NCBI RefSeq assembly: GCF_910592395.1
Contig: NC_088310.1
Span: 18,793,501 to 18,857,500, forward strand
Direction: 5' to 3'
DNA: 64,000 bases
DNA from: Lineus longissimus
Taxonomy: Eukaryota > Nemertea > Pilidiophora > Heteronemertea > Lineidae
The notes under the pieces were generated by a model. It did not search any database, was not told the origin of the DNA, and saw only the letters and a program-made list of their open reading frames with translations. Positions 35,901-48,840 of the stretch are shown one piece after another. Made by a program: the position numbers and the translations under genes. Numbering within the stretch: position 1 is the stretch's first letter; the number at the start of each line of letters is the position of its first letter.

Positions 35901-38900
35901 GTAACTGGTGGTTGGCAGCGTCACGCTCGTTACCTGAAGAAAATTATAGCTTTGGTTAAAATCGAGCTCATTTTAATGGAATATGTAATAATATTGATAA
36001 GCTCATATTTTCAAGTAACTTGGACAACGAGGAGAAGAAAACTCAGTCTATGATCCGATTTGTTTGTTAGCTTTACACAAATATGCAATGTAGTTTTAAA
36101 ACTTGAAACTTCTCAACTTTACACCAGTCAGTTGGGATGCTAGTACATTTTCAAACGCACGTATCTCGTAAACCCGATCGGTCTGCGGCGTGAAGGCAAC
36201 AACATCACAGACTCAACGAGGTTGCTTTTTAATTAGTAATTTTAATCATGTACTTTAAAATACTTGAACCATTTGTTATTATCAACAACCCAATCAGTTG
36301 GTCTCTATATTATTAATAATGAAGGTGATAATTGTATTTATATCCCCTTGAATATGACAATGATGTTACTAATTAATTCTAGTGTCATCAGTCATCGCAT
36401 TAATTATTCACAATGATTTATCTTCATTTTAAATGTATCAATTGGTGAATCACTGGTTACAGCATGTAACTACTATATGATTCAATGCAACTAGACCTTA
36501 TACAGCAGTGCATTTCCACAGTGCAGTGCACTGATAACTTGTCAGTTTATCGGATGGAAATCACTAAGAATTTAATGTTTGAAGAAGCATTTACAACAGT
36601 ACAAACAGATAACATCGGAAAAGTGTGGGAAATGATATAAATTAGTGCACTTATGTAACTGCAACTAAGGGATGGCCTCTGTCCACGTTTTCATTGGTTT
36701 TATCCATCTCAGGGTGGCCATGCGTCGATCGCCCTCACGAACTTTGACGACAAAGTTTATGAACACTTACAGCATTGGATAAGGGAAAGTCTTTGGGTTT
36801 TTTGAGTTTTCAACCATGAAGTAGCCTTTGAAGTTTTATTTAAGGTATCTGACATTCTTATTGCTCGACTTGGAGAATTGCAACGAGGTAACCACGTGAA
36901 CATTCCATCAAAATGACTGGATGGAAGTAGCATCGTGTTCCCCTCTCCATCCCAAGGTAGTGGAATACAAAGGTGATACCTGGGCACTCGAGATGGGGCT
37001 AATTGTTCGTTCGGGAATGCGGGGTTTGATCTATCCAATATGTTGGTCATTGGGCCATGCTGGGGCCGGCCTTGAGAAGGGCGAACCACTTCTCACAAAC
37101 GTGAGGTGTTTGTCAGGCATCTGTGTTGCGGTGTGCTTTCACCCCAGAGAGATCTTACCCAGTTTTCGCCAGAAGAATCCAGTCAACGCCAGGATACTTC
37201 CAGTAGAAGTACCTACTGGAAGTGATACTTCCAGAGTGTAATCAGTTGGAGTTGTGGAGCTAGAAAATTCCATCTTTAATAGGACCCCACCTGCAGCGGA
37301 CACGTCACAAAGATCAAACCACTACGCATTAGCTATTGTACTAAAACATTTTAGATTTAGAAAAATTCTAGTTCTTTTAAACTTTCAATGAAGACTTACC
37401 TAAATAAAGGAATTTGAGAACAGCAGATGCATTGGCAGTTTCAATATCAGGTTCATTGGCGCTGCTGGTCGGACTTTGGAGGGGTGTGAGGGGGCAGTGT
37501 GGATGGGATTTTAAGGCGTTCTCACAAAGACTATGGTATTGCTTTTTGAAGTCGGAAATGCCACCTGGAATGATATGAGAGAAATAACATGATGATTAGT
37601 AATTAATAGATTAATTGGTTTTGAAATTATTCAGTCATGTCAATACAAACATAAGTAGGTTAATGCATATACATGACACACCAACAAAATGGAAAAATAC
37701 ATAAAACACTTAAAATCATGTTTATCAAGTTTCTCACCAGTTAATTCTTAATTTATTCATATTTGGTTTTCGACGAATTAAATGAACCACCCAGATCTGA
37801 GTTATACTTGGTGATACATGATGACAAAGCAAAGTTGATCAAAGTAGTGAGTAATGTACTTAGTGGCTCATCGACCAGTGCTCTCGAACATCAGTACTGG
37901 GTGTTGGATGAAAATAGTAATCACTTGTGCCGGATACTTTCTGACCTAGTGAAAATACTGGGCCTCGATTTTAACGAGCTAGGCCTAGATGAATCAGAGT
38001 TTATATGAATCATTAAAAATGCCAAAGTATTAACAATGGTTTTGTCATATGATGTTTTGCATTCAAAGGTCTAGACGGACAGCCAATGATTCATTCGATA
38101 AAACTCATACGTGAAAATATTTCCAGCCCTATCAGGAATTCGGATACCGGAGTGTAACTGTATTGTATTAACAGAAACAAGTGTTGACCGATAGGAGAAG
38201 GCAAAGCAATGCACGATAAACTTTTTGGACAATGAAATCGGAAATCCAAAGAAAAGTTTAACAAAGTAATGAAAAGGTGGGAAAAGGTAATGAAAGAAGG
38301 AATCGGGGAAAAGACAAAGGGCCTTTAACCGGGAAATGAGCAGATACCGACCTGAGAAAAAAAGCCTATCTAACTTGATGACCATCATGACACGTTGGAA
38401 TAATCCCACGATAAGAACGCCGAAACTTTGCAACAAGAATAAACTGATCTCGAAGAAGGATGAATGTTGTTGATGTCCATGATGACTTAGCACGGTTTGT
38501 GTGTTTGATGTGGTGTGGTGCTGGGGCAACTCCAGGTTGAGGTGCAGTGATGTTGCCATGAGGAATGGTGGACTGACAGTGACTCACTCACGGGCTGCCT
38601 CGCAGTAATATGGTGAGCTCGACCATCTTTGTTTTAGGTGATGCATCACTGAGACATGACTCATCACGAAGTTAAGGTTACCATGGAAACCTCAATGGGG
38701 AAACACCGTCTCTCTGTTCAACTTCTGTCACGTCTTTGTGAGGACGGTTACTTTGTGTGGGACGGTTATTGTTCTTAAGAAGCTGTTAGCGGGTTCTTTC
38801 TTTCGTAGGTATGGGTGCGAGTTTGGTTAGGGGTCAGGGCTAATCCGCTCCGCAGCACATGTGCTGAGCTATATCAAGTTTCCCGCGTCCACTTGGATAC

Positions 38901-41090
38901 GGGTGATTCATCCCCAGTCAGATGGGCCCCGCTTATCAAAACAAAAGGTAGATATAACTATTTTGGGCTGAAACTCTTCGCGACCTTTCGACTTGTCTTT
39001 GTGACAAAGAGAAGCCACGATTTCACCAAATTATAATTTACCGAATGTAATCTTGGCCAATGTATTTGTCACGAATTTTCATTCTGAGTTTTAAACTTTT
39101 ATATCTTACTTTTTGATTTTTGTAAATAAAACATTTAGTCAGTTTAAAAGTATATTTTTCTGACTCCGAAATTGTTACTTTCAAAGTATATGGCTGAACC
39201 GCATCTATTCATGCTGTGAATATACGTCTATTACTGTATCCCTGACCTTCGTCTATTTTTAGGTTTTTATCAAGAGACTATCGATGAGGCCATCGATAGC
39301 CAATCGAACATTATCAGTATCGTCGCACTAAATGCATCACTATCAGCGTTCTGTCGCCATGCGTGAGGTCATTATCACAAAAGCATGACACATCACTCAT
39401 GTTGTTACCAACCGACTACAAATATCATACTCCGCGCAGTTATTACAATGTATGTCTGTGTGGAGTGAAAACAAACATATTTACTATAAAATACCACGAT
39501 GATTCATAAACCAACTGCTTACAGTACGGCATATGTTCTAAATGTAATGATTGATCACTCGAATTATTATTGACTCATTTGCCAATAACTGGCCAGCTGA
39601 TGTATACAACTACAATGTGTACACATAGACGCCTAGTTACAAGGGAAACAGTCTGGTCAAATGTTTTATCATTAAATTTCATAAGGAACTTTTAAAGATA
39701 TGATATGAATTCAGGCGTAGGTTGTGTTTAGAATGAGAGCGTGCGTCATAACTCAGCTGGCACTCTCCAACTGGGATATCCCCATTGAGCAGCACTCAAT
39801 TGCCCTGCATAGTGCACTCGCTTTTATTATTCCGAATGAATTAGTGCGTGAACAGGAATTCCCTTCAAGTGAATGACGTCAGCGAGTGTTTACTTGAGTC
39901 GTCTGCTCGACCGAACAACCGCCTCAAATCCAACGTTAAAACCATTGGCAAGACCACTTAAGAAGAGCCAGTGTTGGGTCTATCGTCTGCTGTATGGTCT
40001 GATTCATGTTATCACGAGTAGATGAGGCATTCTTTAGAAAATAGACGCCCAAACACGTGTAGGCCTAGTTTACCTGAGATTTATACTTTTAAGTGTGAAA
40101 AACAAGTATTTACATGTTACCTGTCATTTATGATAAATGTTACATGTCTAAAGTGAACTGAGATTTGGAGAGAGCCAAGCGTACCATGGAGTTCCGCTTT
40201 CACAACTAAAACAGTGTTATCCTATGAGTAATTTCCCAGCTAGGAAAGGTTAAAATCGAGAAGACGAGGAAAAAAGAACCAACAACAATAGTAAAAACTT
40301 TGTGGTAATAAAAAACAAGTTGCGCTAACGATTAGCATCCAATGAATTCAATGCATGCACAGGACGAGGGGAGTCCGCAACCACGAAATTAGGACACCAA
40401 CTTACCTTTTAGAAATGTCACTTCTTTCCCGTCCCTGAGTAAAGATTGGACAATGAGTTGCATAGGCTCTGTGGGCGTCACCAAGCTGAGATCAGACGTA
40501 CCCTCATCATACACAATAATGTCCCTTAACATATGTTTCTTCCTGTAACAGTCCTTGCCGTCCTTGGAACTGATTAAATCCACTAGAGTAATTTTTCCCT
40601 GCTGCAACCGCTTCTTATTGTATCTGTCCGTGCATGTCACATTTAAAGCACCTTGGATATGATTCTGGTTAAAGTTTAAGAATGACCTACAATCGAGTAA
40701 GATTGGTCCCTTGGCCCTGTTCATCTTGTTGGCCAAGTCGCTTGGGTGGATTGCTTTGACCTGCCGCGGAGGGGCCGTGTTGAAGAGACACAGTTTCGGC
40801 GGTAACCCGACTGGCCCGTTATCTATCCTAAGCCGCTTGGTTGGCGGGGATGAGAGGGTGATAGGCATGGCCACTGGGCGACACGGGGAAGCCAGTGTGT
40901 CCAGTGTTGGCCGACCAACCACGGGGAAATCCAGCTTGAACTGCGCCCTCTTAACCTCCAAGCCCACTGGCAGACGATCTAACATTAATGCACCAGGCAT
41001 TGACAAAACTTCCAGTGTTAATCCTAAAAACTGCTTCACAAATAAAACTCCTTTAAATAGCACTTCATTAACAAGTGCTACGATGGGCAT
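29642..41090 (-). CDS. DUSP10: Dual-specificity MAP kinase phosphatase, DUSP10/MKP-5 ortholog (complete, 4 coding exons)
   Basis: The protein removes phosphate from Thr and Tyr of activated stress MAP kinases; vertebrate DUSP10 prefers JNK and p38. Coding exons are 41090-40406, 37564-37400, 35933-35748 and 29907-29642, joined in phase to 433 residues (human about 480). Residues about 113-240 form the rhodanese-like kinase-binding domain ([20 protein letters not shown], basic KKRLQQGK). Residues about 275-425 form the catalytic domain, starting FLYLGNERDA. The predicted general acid is Asp328 in RLPATD. The signature [11 protein letters not shown] carries Cys359 and Arg365. The conserved [20 protein letters not shown] near the end is diagnostic of this subfamily. 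The start is the first ATG of the open frame. The residue 1-110 extension is poorly conserved, so an additional upstream 5' exon cannot be excluded. Confidence 0.95.
29908..35747 (-). other. DUSP10 intron 3 (5.8 kb)
   Basis: No nested gene recognised. It contains TGASTCA words at 31623, 31814, 32622, 32768, 33764 and 34568, and CRE octamers at 30067-30074 and 33459-33466. A 101-codon open frame near 35.05-35.36 kb has no family resemblance. A 12-bp inverted repeat (CTATATCCAGGA/TCCTGGATATAG) lies near 35.50-35.56 kb. Confidence 0.7.
35748..35933 (-). CDS. DUSP10: DUSP10 coding exon 3 (catalytic domain core)
   Basis: It lies between a TTTTCTTCAG acceptor and a GTAAGT donor, with phase 1 at both ends. 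It encodes [20 protein letters not shown] through RLPATD, with the predicted general-acid Asp, to FEEAFRFI. Confidence 0.95.
35934..37399 (-). other. DUSP10 intron 2
   Basis: Overlapping open frames of 106-110 codons occur on both strands at 36.76-37.24 kb but resemble no family. A short hairpin (ACTTCCAGTAG/CTACTGGAAGT with a 6-nt loop) sits at 37196-37223. Confidence 0.6.
37400..37564 (-). CDS. DUSP10: DUSP10 coding exon 2 (linker between domains)
   Basis: It begins [18 protein letters not shown], the end of the rhodanese-like domain, and continues through a Ser/Pro-rich linker to VLKFLYLG at the start of the catalytic domain. Borders are a CATTCCAG acceptor and a GTAAGT donor, both phase 1. 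Confidence 0.95.
37565..40405 (-). other. DUSP10 intron 1
   Basis: It contains a 162-codon minus-strand open frame at 38071-38559 without recognised homology (discussed as a possible alternative first exon). TGASTCA words lie at 38580, 38657 and 39571. The rest shows nothing structured. Confidence 0.6.
40406..41090 (-). CDS. DUSP10: DUSP10 coding exon 1 (N-terminus and rhodanese-like domain)
   Basis: It starts [10 protein letters not shown]. An in-frame TTG immediately precedes the ATG, so the ATG at 41090 is the first usable start. Most of the rhodanese-like domain is in this exon, ending GKEVTFLKG at a GTAAG donor. The open frame on the opposite strand (40711-41163) is a shadow. Confidence 0.92.
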
Positions 41091-43139
41091 CAATAAAACC
41101 TTCTCCCATACTCCGCATCACCAGATAAATATGATATACTGGTCCTTTGAATTGAATGTTTAACTGAATTAAAGGTCAAAGGCAATGTCCTACTAAAATT
41201 TTAATACCAAGCGAAGTGTATCCTCAAATCAGCTGATAATGTTCAGAAAATATTCCCAACTAGTTTCGTCGACCTCTCTCCTCAACGGCTCTATCCGCTT
41301 TGTGCCATTAACTGAGCGAATCCAACTCGCAGTTTACGATATCAATGACATCATCATGATTCTATATTTAGTCACCTGGCCACGAGGCACACAAAGGCTC
41401 GACGTCATTGGTTGGCTCGATGACTCATAAAGGAAATCTCGAAAAATCTCGTAGCCTGGCGCGATCCACCTGTTGCCAGGCTTTGTGTACATTGAGCACG
41501 TGCCGATTGTTGTTAGCTTAGCTTCTGTTGGGTAGATGGTGGAGCTAGCGTATTGGGAGCAAGGATGACTAGTCGGCAGCAGTTAGCACGGTAACATAAT
41601 GACGCGGCATCAACAGCCCCATTCATTAACATAATTTAACAATTTGAGTGTTTTCCTTTAACGCCAAGTAACAATATTCTTCACTGAGACGTTTTCCCGC
41701 GCGAAAAACTAGATTTGAAGAACGACATAAATGGAAATGAAAACACAAAAAAAGCTTTCTATTCGGGCATATCTTGCTTTCTGAATTAAAAATCAGGTAT
41801 CCTGAGTTCATGGTCAGTCAGAAATCAGTCCGTGTATTGATATAGCCCAAATACAAAATCTCCAATAATATTAGCCTTCGTGATCTCCTTGTATAACAAA
41901 ACAAATGCTTTATTTTGCGCTAATCTTTCAAAACATTAGGCTAAAGGCCCAGGCCGGGGATCTATAGTATAAATGTAAAGGTCAATACATATTGCATGTG
42001 CATATGATATTCGTAAAAATTTTTAAGAATCACTGACAGTAGGGGCAGCAATGAGCTGGAGAAGGAAGGGAAAGACAACCGCTGTGAAGGAAGGGGGTGC
42101 ATGAGGCCCAATCCCCTCCCTATTCGTCGGAATTTGCAAAATTTCCGGATCCGCCGGGGAGTGGATTGTCGCTGTTATCAAAGATGAATTGAAAGGAAAA
42201 GATGCTGTCGTCTTATTTAATCTCAAACAAATAATCATGAACTTCTGAAATACATGTATAACGATAATATTTGGTAAAAAAATATGATTCCAGAGTGAAT
42301 AATTATGTAAAACTTGTCAACATTGAATAGCTTGCTTCTTAAAGGTGGAGTCATTATTGACCGGACAAGAGGGTGAATAAGTGGGTCATACACTTGATGA
42401 CTAAACGTATCATCAAATTACAATTTCCGATCTGAACTCATGCTGGCCTACTCCCAATATACAGGCACTATGTACATATACCTATTGGAATCATGACCCA
42501 GTTTGCTCACCTGATGACGTCATTATACGTACAAATATTCGGTATTTGCATTTCACGGTCTATATTCAGGCCCTGGGTGGCCACAAGTAGATCGTCTAAA
42601 GGATTTCATGCCCTATTTTAATCATCAATAGTATCTTTGAATCGTCCTTGGCATTTCTTGATCTATTTTAAACACTCAAGTTAAAGTCTCACGGTAATTA
42701 CTATCACAGCCTCCTTAGATATGGAAATCATGCACCATTTTCATCATGCAATGACGTCATCAATTAAGTATCTTGACATCGGCCTTGACATTTCTATTTT
42801 GAGACACTCAGGCCTAGAAGTGTCACAGCAATTAGAATCATCGTCCGACCCCTTAGTCACCTTATAGCCACCTAACTGACCATATCAGGTTTAGTCACCG
42901 ATTTGTAATTAACTAAATAGCTGTTGTTGGCCAAAGTACAGGACGATTTCTCACCGGTGAACCTAATTTTAGAAACTCGATATTTGCTTGTCTGGTATGA
43001 AGGATTAATAAAGCGATTAGAATTTTATGATGAGTTGAATATATGAGTATACTAACTGACATCCCAAGTAACTTTAACGTACATTCTATAACGACTTAGG
43101 GAAAGCTCAAAGTGGAGGGTTGCTCGGTAGACGAATGGT

Positions 43140-43191
43140 GCCGAATTTCTATCAGACCTTAAACAGCTGTAAGGTCTGATAGAAATTCGGC
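43140..43191. repeat. Perfect 22-bp hairpin with 8-nt loop
   Basis: Bases 43140-43161 and 43170-43191 are exact reverse complements, from GCCGAATTTCTATC inward. The loop is AACAGCTG. The size fits a small-RNA precursor arm, but unbroken pairing and the lack of longer flanking complementarity also fit a foldback element remnant. Confidence 0.75.
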
Positions 43192-44318
43192 CCTTTCTCA
43201 TTTTCTTTGATGTAGCCTACTCGACGTGCTAAATACAGATTAATTCATTTTCGATGTATTTTAATATCTCTGATATGCGCTGTTTATTACTGTCAAATCT
43301 GATGATAATTTAAGTTTTTAAGGAAGTAATAAATACTGATAACGTTATGACCTTTATTATCAAAAAAAGTTCAATGTACACACATGTAGCTTATTACCGC
43401 CATAAAAACAAAAAACAGCGAGTCACGATCAAAAATACATTGGGAAAAAGATAGGTCAAATTGCCATCACATATTAAAATCTTTGTGTCGGAAACGAAAG
43501 CAAACCGAAAAGTTACTATTATCATAAATGGGTATGAAATTAAAAAACGGTGGAGTCATATTTCGTTTAGAATGAGGCCATACACTGACCAGGCATTGCT
43601 TGCATGAGATAACTTTCATCATTTTCCGTGTCAGACCTTTTGCAAAATGAAACCTGTAGCAGAATCGAATAAAATATACATATATAAGTGCGTGATGAAT
43701 CACCTCCAAAAAAGAAAAAATCATAACAATAAAAGTAGGTCACACTTAACTGAAAGTACAAGACTATATTAGTGCTCGTACTAGTTTTTTTGCTCATATA
43801 CTATTTTTATACTTTCAAGTGTGCATTAAGAGATACTAAGTATATACAGCAATTTCGTCAACCATGTTACTTCATCGACGAAAATTACAAAGCACTACAT
43901 GTAATTTGTTTTTTTCTCAAAAAGGACGATTCCAAAGTCATCTTACTTATCTGAGAACGTTTGCGTCCTTGCTCAAGTCCATTTGACTACAATTCATGAA
44001 ACATTTGCTTCTTTGAACCATATTTTAGCCAATGATTGGTATTCGTTACTTTACATGACCATAACTAGTCAAAAGTAACTGTTTTCAGAATGAATGTTCG
44101 ATTTTTCCGAAGAATCATGGACATCAACCTTACACGCAATGCCAGTGCCATTGATACTTTTCGTCGTAAATTATCTAACATACTATAGCTTGTTGCTATC
44201 GAGAATGGTTCACCGTGATTTCTACCGCTATGTAATTAGTAAAGATCCGTTTTCCTGTAATTAGCCCGGAAATTAATGACATCATTCAATATACTCACCA
44301 GGTGGCATAACTTTACAT

Positions 44319-44382
44319 AACGAAACTAAGAAACGGTGAGGTCACGACCGTTCCTGTTCCAGAACCATGTTCTGAATCAGAG
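44319..44382. repeat. Duplicated segment, copy A (partner at 44904)
   Basis: It shares ACTAAGAAACG, TGAGGTCACGAC, GGTTCCT-like and GAATCAGAGAT words in the same order with 44904-44990, about 585 bp downstream. The copies are diverged. Confidence 0.6.
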
Positions 44383-44903
44383 ATGTTTATCAGATGGGAT
44401 TAAAACGCGTTCTTAAACGTTCAAAATTATCTTTTCACCAATGAATAAGAAGTTTGTAAAAAACTGGTTATTTTTTGAGACCGAAACATACCTGGGAACA
44501 TCGGACCTGGGGGACACAGAACCCGAGGAATTTACAAAATAACCCGCGGAAAATTATCAATTACATGTACAAACATGTACGGCTCCCAATATACAGAGGC
44601 ACGATATGACTGTTTTCCCCGAGAAACAAAACTATTTTTCATCATGAATATATATTTACTGTTCTTTAACAGTGCTTTCTCTGTTTTGAAAGTTACAAAT
44701 GATGACCCGTTTTTTTCTCCAATTAGTTACATTATTGCAATCATAAATAAAATACAGTTTATATAGTTTATTGATACAACACAATAATCTATTGCAAACA
44801 TAAAATATCAGAGTTACACAGAGAAAGGAAGAAAGTTTGCGTTCATTGATGACTGAGATCTTATGGCTAGAAGTTTAGAGAGATTTTCCAATTTGATGAG
44901 CGA

Positions 44904-44990
44904 CGTTACACAACAAGACTAAGAAACGATGAGGTCACGACACGGTTCCTATCGCCACCCTATTGCCAAATGTATCGTGAATCAGAGATA
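44904..44990. repeat. Duplicated segment, copy B
   Basis: Diverged direct copy of 44319-44382. The family was not identified. Confidence 0.6.
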
Positions 44991-47900
44991 GATTTGGAAC
45001 TGACTGACTCTTGTTTTGATGAATGGATCATTGACGTTATTCACATTGCATCCTCGGGTATGATGCGAGGTCCAGTCATTCATACGGGACAGCTGAGAGA
45101 GCAAGGTGTAACTCTCTAGGCCCATGAACAATGGGAATTTGAGTCATGACCTCACCTGGGTCATCCGGCTGATTCAACTGCAGGATGCAATAGACTCATT
45201 AAAATAATAAGTCTGGCGATCATGCATGATCATAATGATTGCTCATCCTAAAGTTGTTAAAAAACTAAACATGAAATTATTCCAGAGTCTTCTATTTTCG
45301 TTGATGATACCATTGACGGCAATATACATCCGTTTTGAATAATTATAGGCCTACTATACAATGTATATATACACGTAGCTGAATCGAAGTTAGGTTGTGA
45401 ATCAAAATCAAAAGACCTCCACGTAAGTTCATAAATATTCTTGACCATGATTTAGCGGTATCAACGAAGTCCTTGCAAAATTAAACTCATTCTTATCGTT
45501 CAAAAATGTAATTCCAAATACATGTAGTTATATATAGCCTGACTTTTATGCGATGCTAATAAAGTTAGTGCCTCGTCTATTTGAAGTGCAAATGGGTAAA
45601 CGAGATTTTTGCGACCAAAAGCTAATTCTCAATTTCTGATGGGCTGTGGCAGCCAGTACGCATCATCATTGAGATTGCTCAACTTCCAGGCAACGCACGT
45701 TAATATGGGCGGAGGCAATGCCGCTTGAAGTCAGTATGGTACGGCATAGACATTTCTTGATACCAGTAGCAGTCCCCTTTTCGAAAGTCATGAATCCAAA
45801 ATATCTCATCTTACTCAGGGTGGTGGCATGGTACATACAGGTGCGACTTCCTGGACTTTTATCCAAATTTTGGACATAACTTGCGTGGACTCTGAGTGGC
45901 ATCAGAATGAACACGATGTTTCAACTTTCGATCTTCCATATATGGACATGGACATTGTTATCGCATGTTAATGAGTATCTAGCACACCACATTCGATAAC
46001 AGAATGATATGTCCACGATAAGTAAATAATGACGTCATTAACTACGACATAATTGTTTAATGACTTTATATTATTTACTGATCAGTATCAAGACAGGGCG
46101 GACTCGCATTGACTTTGTAATTGTGATAGTCAACTCCGATGCATACCTTGCATTTCCAAATAACGCCCATAAACGTTTATTTAATGAATTTAAACATATT
46201 GCTATCTGAAACACCGTCATGGAGAGAAGGTTACATCGAGCTAATTTAATAATCAAATACATGTAATAGTCTGAAGCATACGGTTTTCAATACAACAAAC
46301 CTCCCGATATTTCAAATTTTGTGTATGGCGTAGGAGTGGAAAAAGCCTAAATCTCAGGATGCTTAGTGTACACAGACCTTTGAATCATAGTTTGGCCCTT
46401 CCGATGAACTTTACAAAGTTTTGAAATATTTCTTTCTAACACAGTTTTCGAGTGTTCGCAGTACAGACAGCCCTTCCCATCATTTTACCTACACCTTTTC
46501 AATTTGCAAATATTGAGGAAAACTCATTTTCATCGTACCGAAAAAGGTGTACCTGCTGATGAGTCGCTCATAAAAAATGCTGGGAATTTTCGCCAGGATG
46601 ATTCCTCAGATTTGAATGATAATGTGCGCACACACCTTTCTGAAAGGGTTTTACTCATTTCATCAGGTGCGAGTTTGCTCATCCAGTGACAGCGAGGGGA
46701 GGTATGGGCCCGGCCCTGCACAGTCATGTTGATTCATGTCAGTCACTATAGCTAGCAACAGTTACTCATTACAAGATCCAATGTTGTTCTTCTAGTAATT
46801 ACCAAATGTAAACAAGTCATTAATCATCAAAAGAGCAACATCGACAGCACTGAAAATTATCATGTCTCATTTCCGAGAAATCTGGCCGAAATGAGCAATC
46901 ATTCTGACCAATCATGAGCCAACATTCAATTGACGAATTGAAATTCTCAGTGTCGCTATCTGCGGGGAAAGTATGGAACTGAAATTCTTGTAGCTGAAGT
47001 CAGAGTCACTTGAAAATTATGAGTCAGATTTTTTATTGATTGGATAATTAGTATGTCCTTGATGACCTCGTGTTTAGAGAAAGTTGTGTACAATGCAGCC
47101 ATCATGATTCTGCTTGAAATTAAGTGGAAAAATATTTTTATTTTGCGGGCAGAAAGATACAATGTACATTTAGCATCAAATCAGGCTAACTCTGTTGTTA
47201 CAGACTGAGAAGATGATATGCACTGTTACAGACAGAACTTGAAAAGTTGAAGAAACTGTTAGCTTATGTCCTCACATCATTGACGTTACAGGATGGGTAT
47301 TCTAACGCCTGATCATTTCAATTCAGGCAGACTTCTGTTAAATTTAAATGTGATTTTCGTTCAAACAGAGAGTTTCTAACGAGTCAATTCAATTTTTCAA
47401 TTCAATTTATTCTCCACTTTTAAAAAAAGTACAAAGAAGAAAAACCTAACAGAACAAAGAACAAAGTTGATAAGAACGGCATGATAACAATTCACATAGG
47501 CATGATATTAATTAGCTTCGACACCATCTGTCATTAATTGTGATTGACGCAATCGCCTTGAAAACCAAGGTCAAAGAAAACCAAGTTCTAATAGTCCGAT
47601 CTGTCCCCATTGCATTGTCCTGTCACAACCAAGATGGTCGCCTCCGCCGGCGCGTTCAGAGGCGGTTTTTTGCGTCCGTCGACATCGAGACAGATGGTAT
47701 CACGACAGGACATTCTCTAAAGAAGATCATTTATTTCAAGCGGCATTTAAAACTGCCCCTATCCAACCTTTGGGTGGACACTCTGCTGAAAATCGAGGAC
47801 ACCCCGCTTTGTCGCACGGGTAATGATATCTTAACCTATAAGCGAATTTTGATACAATCTTTGTCCAACACAAAGAGTAATTGTCTTTCTTTTGGGGATT

Positions 47901-48589
47901 AATGAAGGGTGCGTTTTGTCTCAAAGGGAGTGCGAGATGTTGACAGAATGGCCTTATCAGGGGTAGAATGTCCTGGGCATTGTCAGGCCACAGACGGCGA
48001 GGTATCGCGAACAATGTGACAGTGTCGCTTGTCACCGCGGCTGATGAGTCAGGAGCGATGAAGACAATGACATTAGTCATAATCCCAGATTCACAGATAA
48101 TACACTTGGGTTAATTTTGAAAGATTAACAGGCACAAAGAGGCGATTTTTGCTGATTCGTGCACAAACATGAGCAGGTTAAGTAGGCTGGTGAGAGATTG
48201 GACATCAAAACTCTCCTTGCCATCAAGGGCCATCACATGAGACAGTGACGAGAGAAGATGGTCTTGATTGCCTTGACTTTGATACGGACTGGCCGCGAGA
48301 TGATTGCGAAGTCAGTTCAAAAGCGATGAAGGTCCCTTAATTAGTATCCCGCGGGTTCATAGTGTGAACAGTCTGGTTTCATTTACTGAACGCATTTATT
48401 TTTGAGACAAAAAAAATACAACGATTTCTAGATTAGAGAGATATCGTTTATTCAGCCTGCGCCGTACCATAGCGCATTTAGTTTTAAAATACCATTACTA
48501 ATTAATTAATAATTAACAAAACCAGCTTGAGCATTAGTAAAAACGCTGATCTAGAAAGGGATCCTGATGTCATCAAATCTTTATTTCAG

Positions 48590-48840
48590 GTCACTGGAGA
48601 AAACCAGGATGGACCTGGAAGGACTAGATCTGATAACGCGTCCTCCCACGGGGGTGCGCTGGTTCGATTACGTCCTAATCTTCGACACGATGCTGGGCAA
48701 CCCGAAGGTCCACTACATGATGATTAACCCCCTCCACCCCACCAAGTTCTTCCCGATCGTAAACACAATGAATATGGAGAGGTTACGGAACCTCGTTGAT
48801 TACAGAGTGGCGGTGCATCATGGATACCTTTATATCATCG
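48590..48840 (+). CDS. Kelch gene exon 1 (as seen)
   Basis: It encodes SLEKTRMDLEGLDLITRP through MERLRNLVDYRVAVHHGYLYIIG and covers the first blade. An in-frame ATG at 48567 upstream of the acceptor gives an alternative start, if this is the first exon. Confidence 0.8.

Larger units (their letters stand above)
41091..48589. other. Intergenic region between DUSP10 and the kelch gene
   Basis: No BTB/BACK or other recognisable exon is visible on either strand. It holds the hairpin at 43140-43191, the duplicated segment at 44.3/44.9 kb, CRE octamers at 42515, 42752 and 46030, and TGASTCA words at 41421, 45140, 47020 and 48045. Open frames of 114-120 codons on both strands at 47.54-48.08 kb overlap each other and have no family resemblance. 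The DUSP10 promoter should lie just right of 41.1 kb, but no TATA box was identified. Confidence 0.5.

Noticed and set aside
36757-37241. 110-codon (-) and 106-codon (+) frames in DUSP10 intron 2
   Set aside because: They overlap on opposite strands and have no family resemblance or splice support.
40711-41163. 150-codon plus-strand open frame
   Set aside because: It is antisense to DUSP10 exon 1. The minus-strand frame has clear domain conservation and correct splice sites.
47540-48080. Overlapping open frames of 120 (+) and 114 (-) codons
   Set aside because: Neither resembles BTB, BACK or any family I recognise. Mutual overlap in a GC-richer patch makes chance openness likely.
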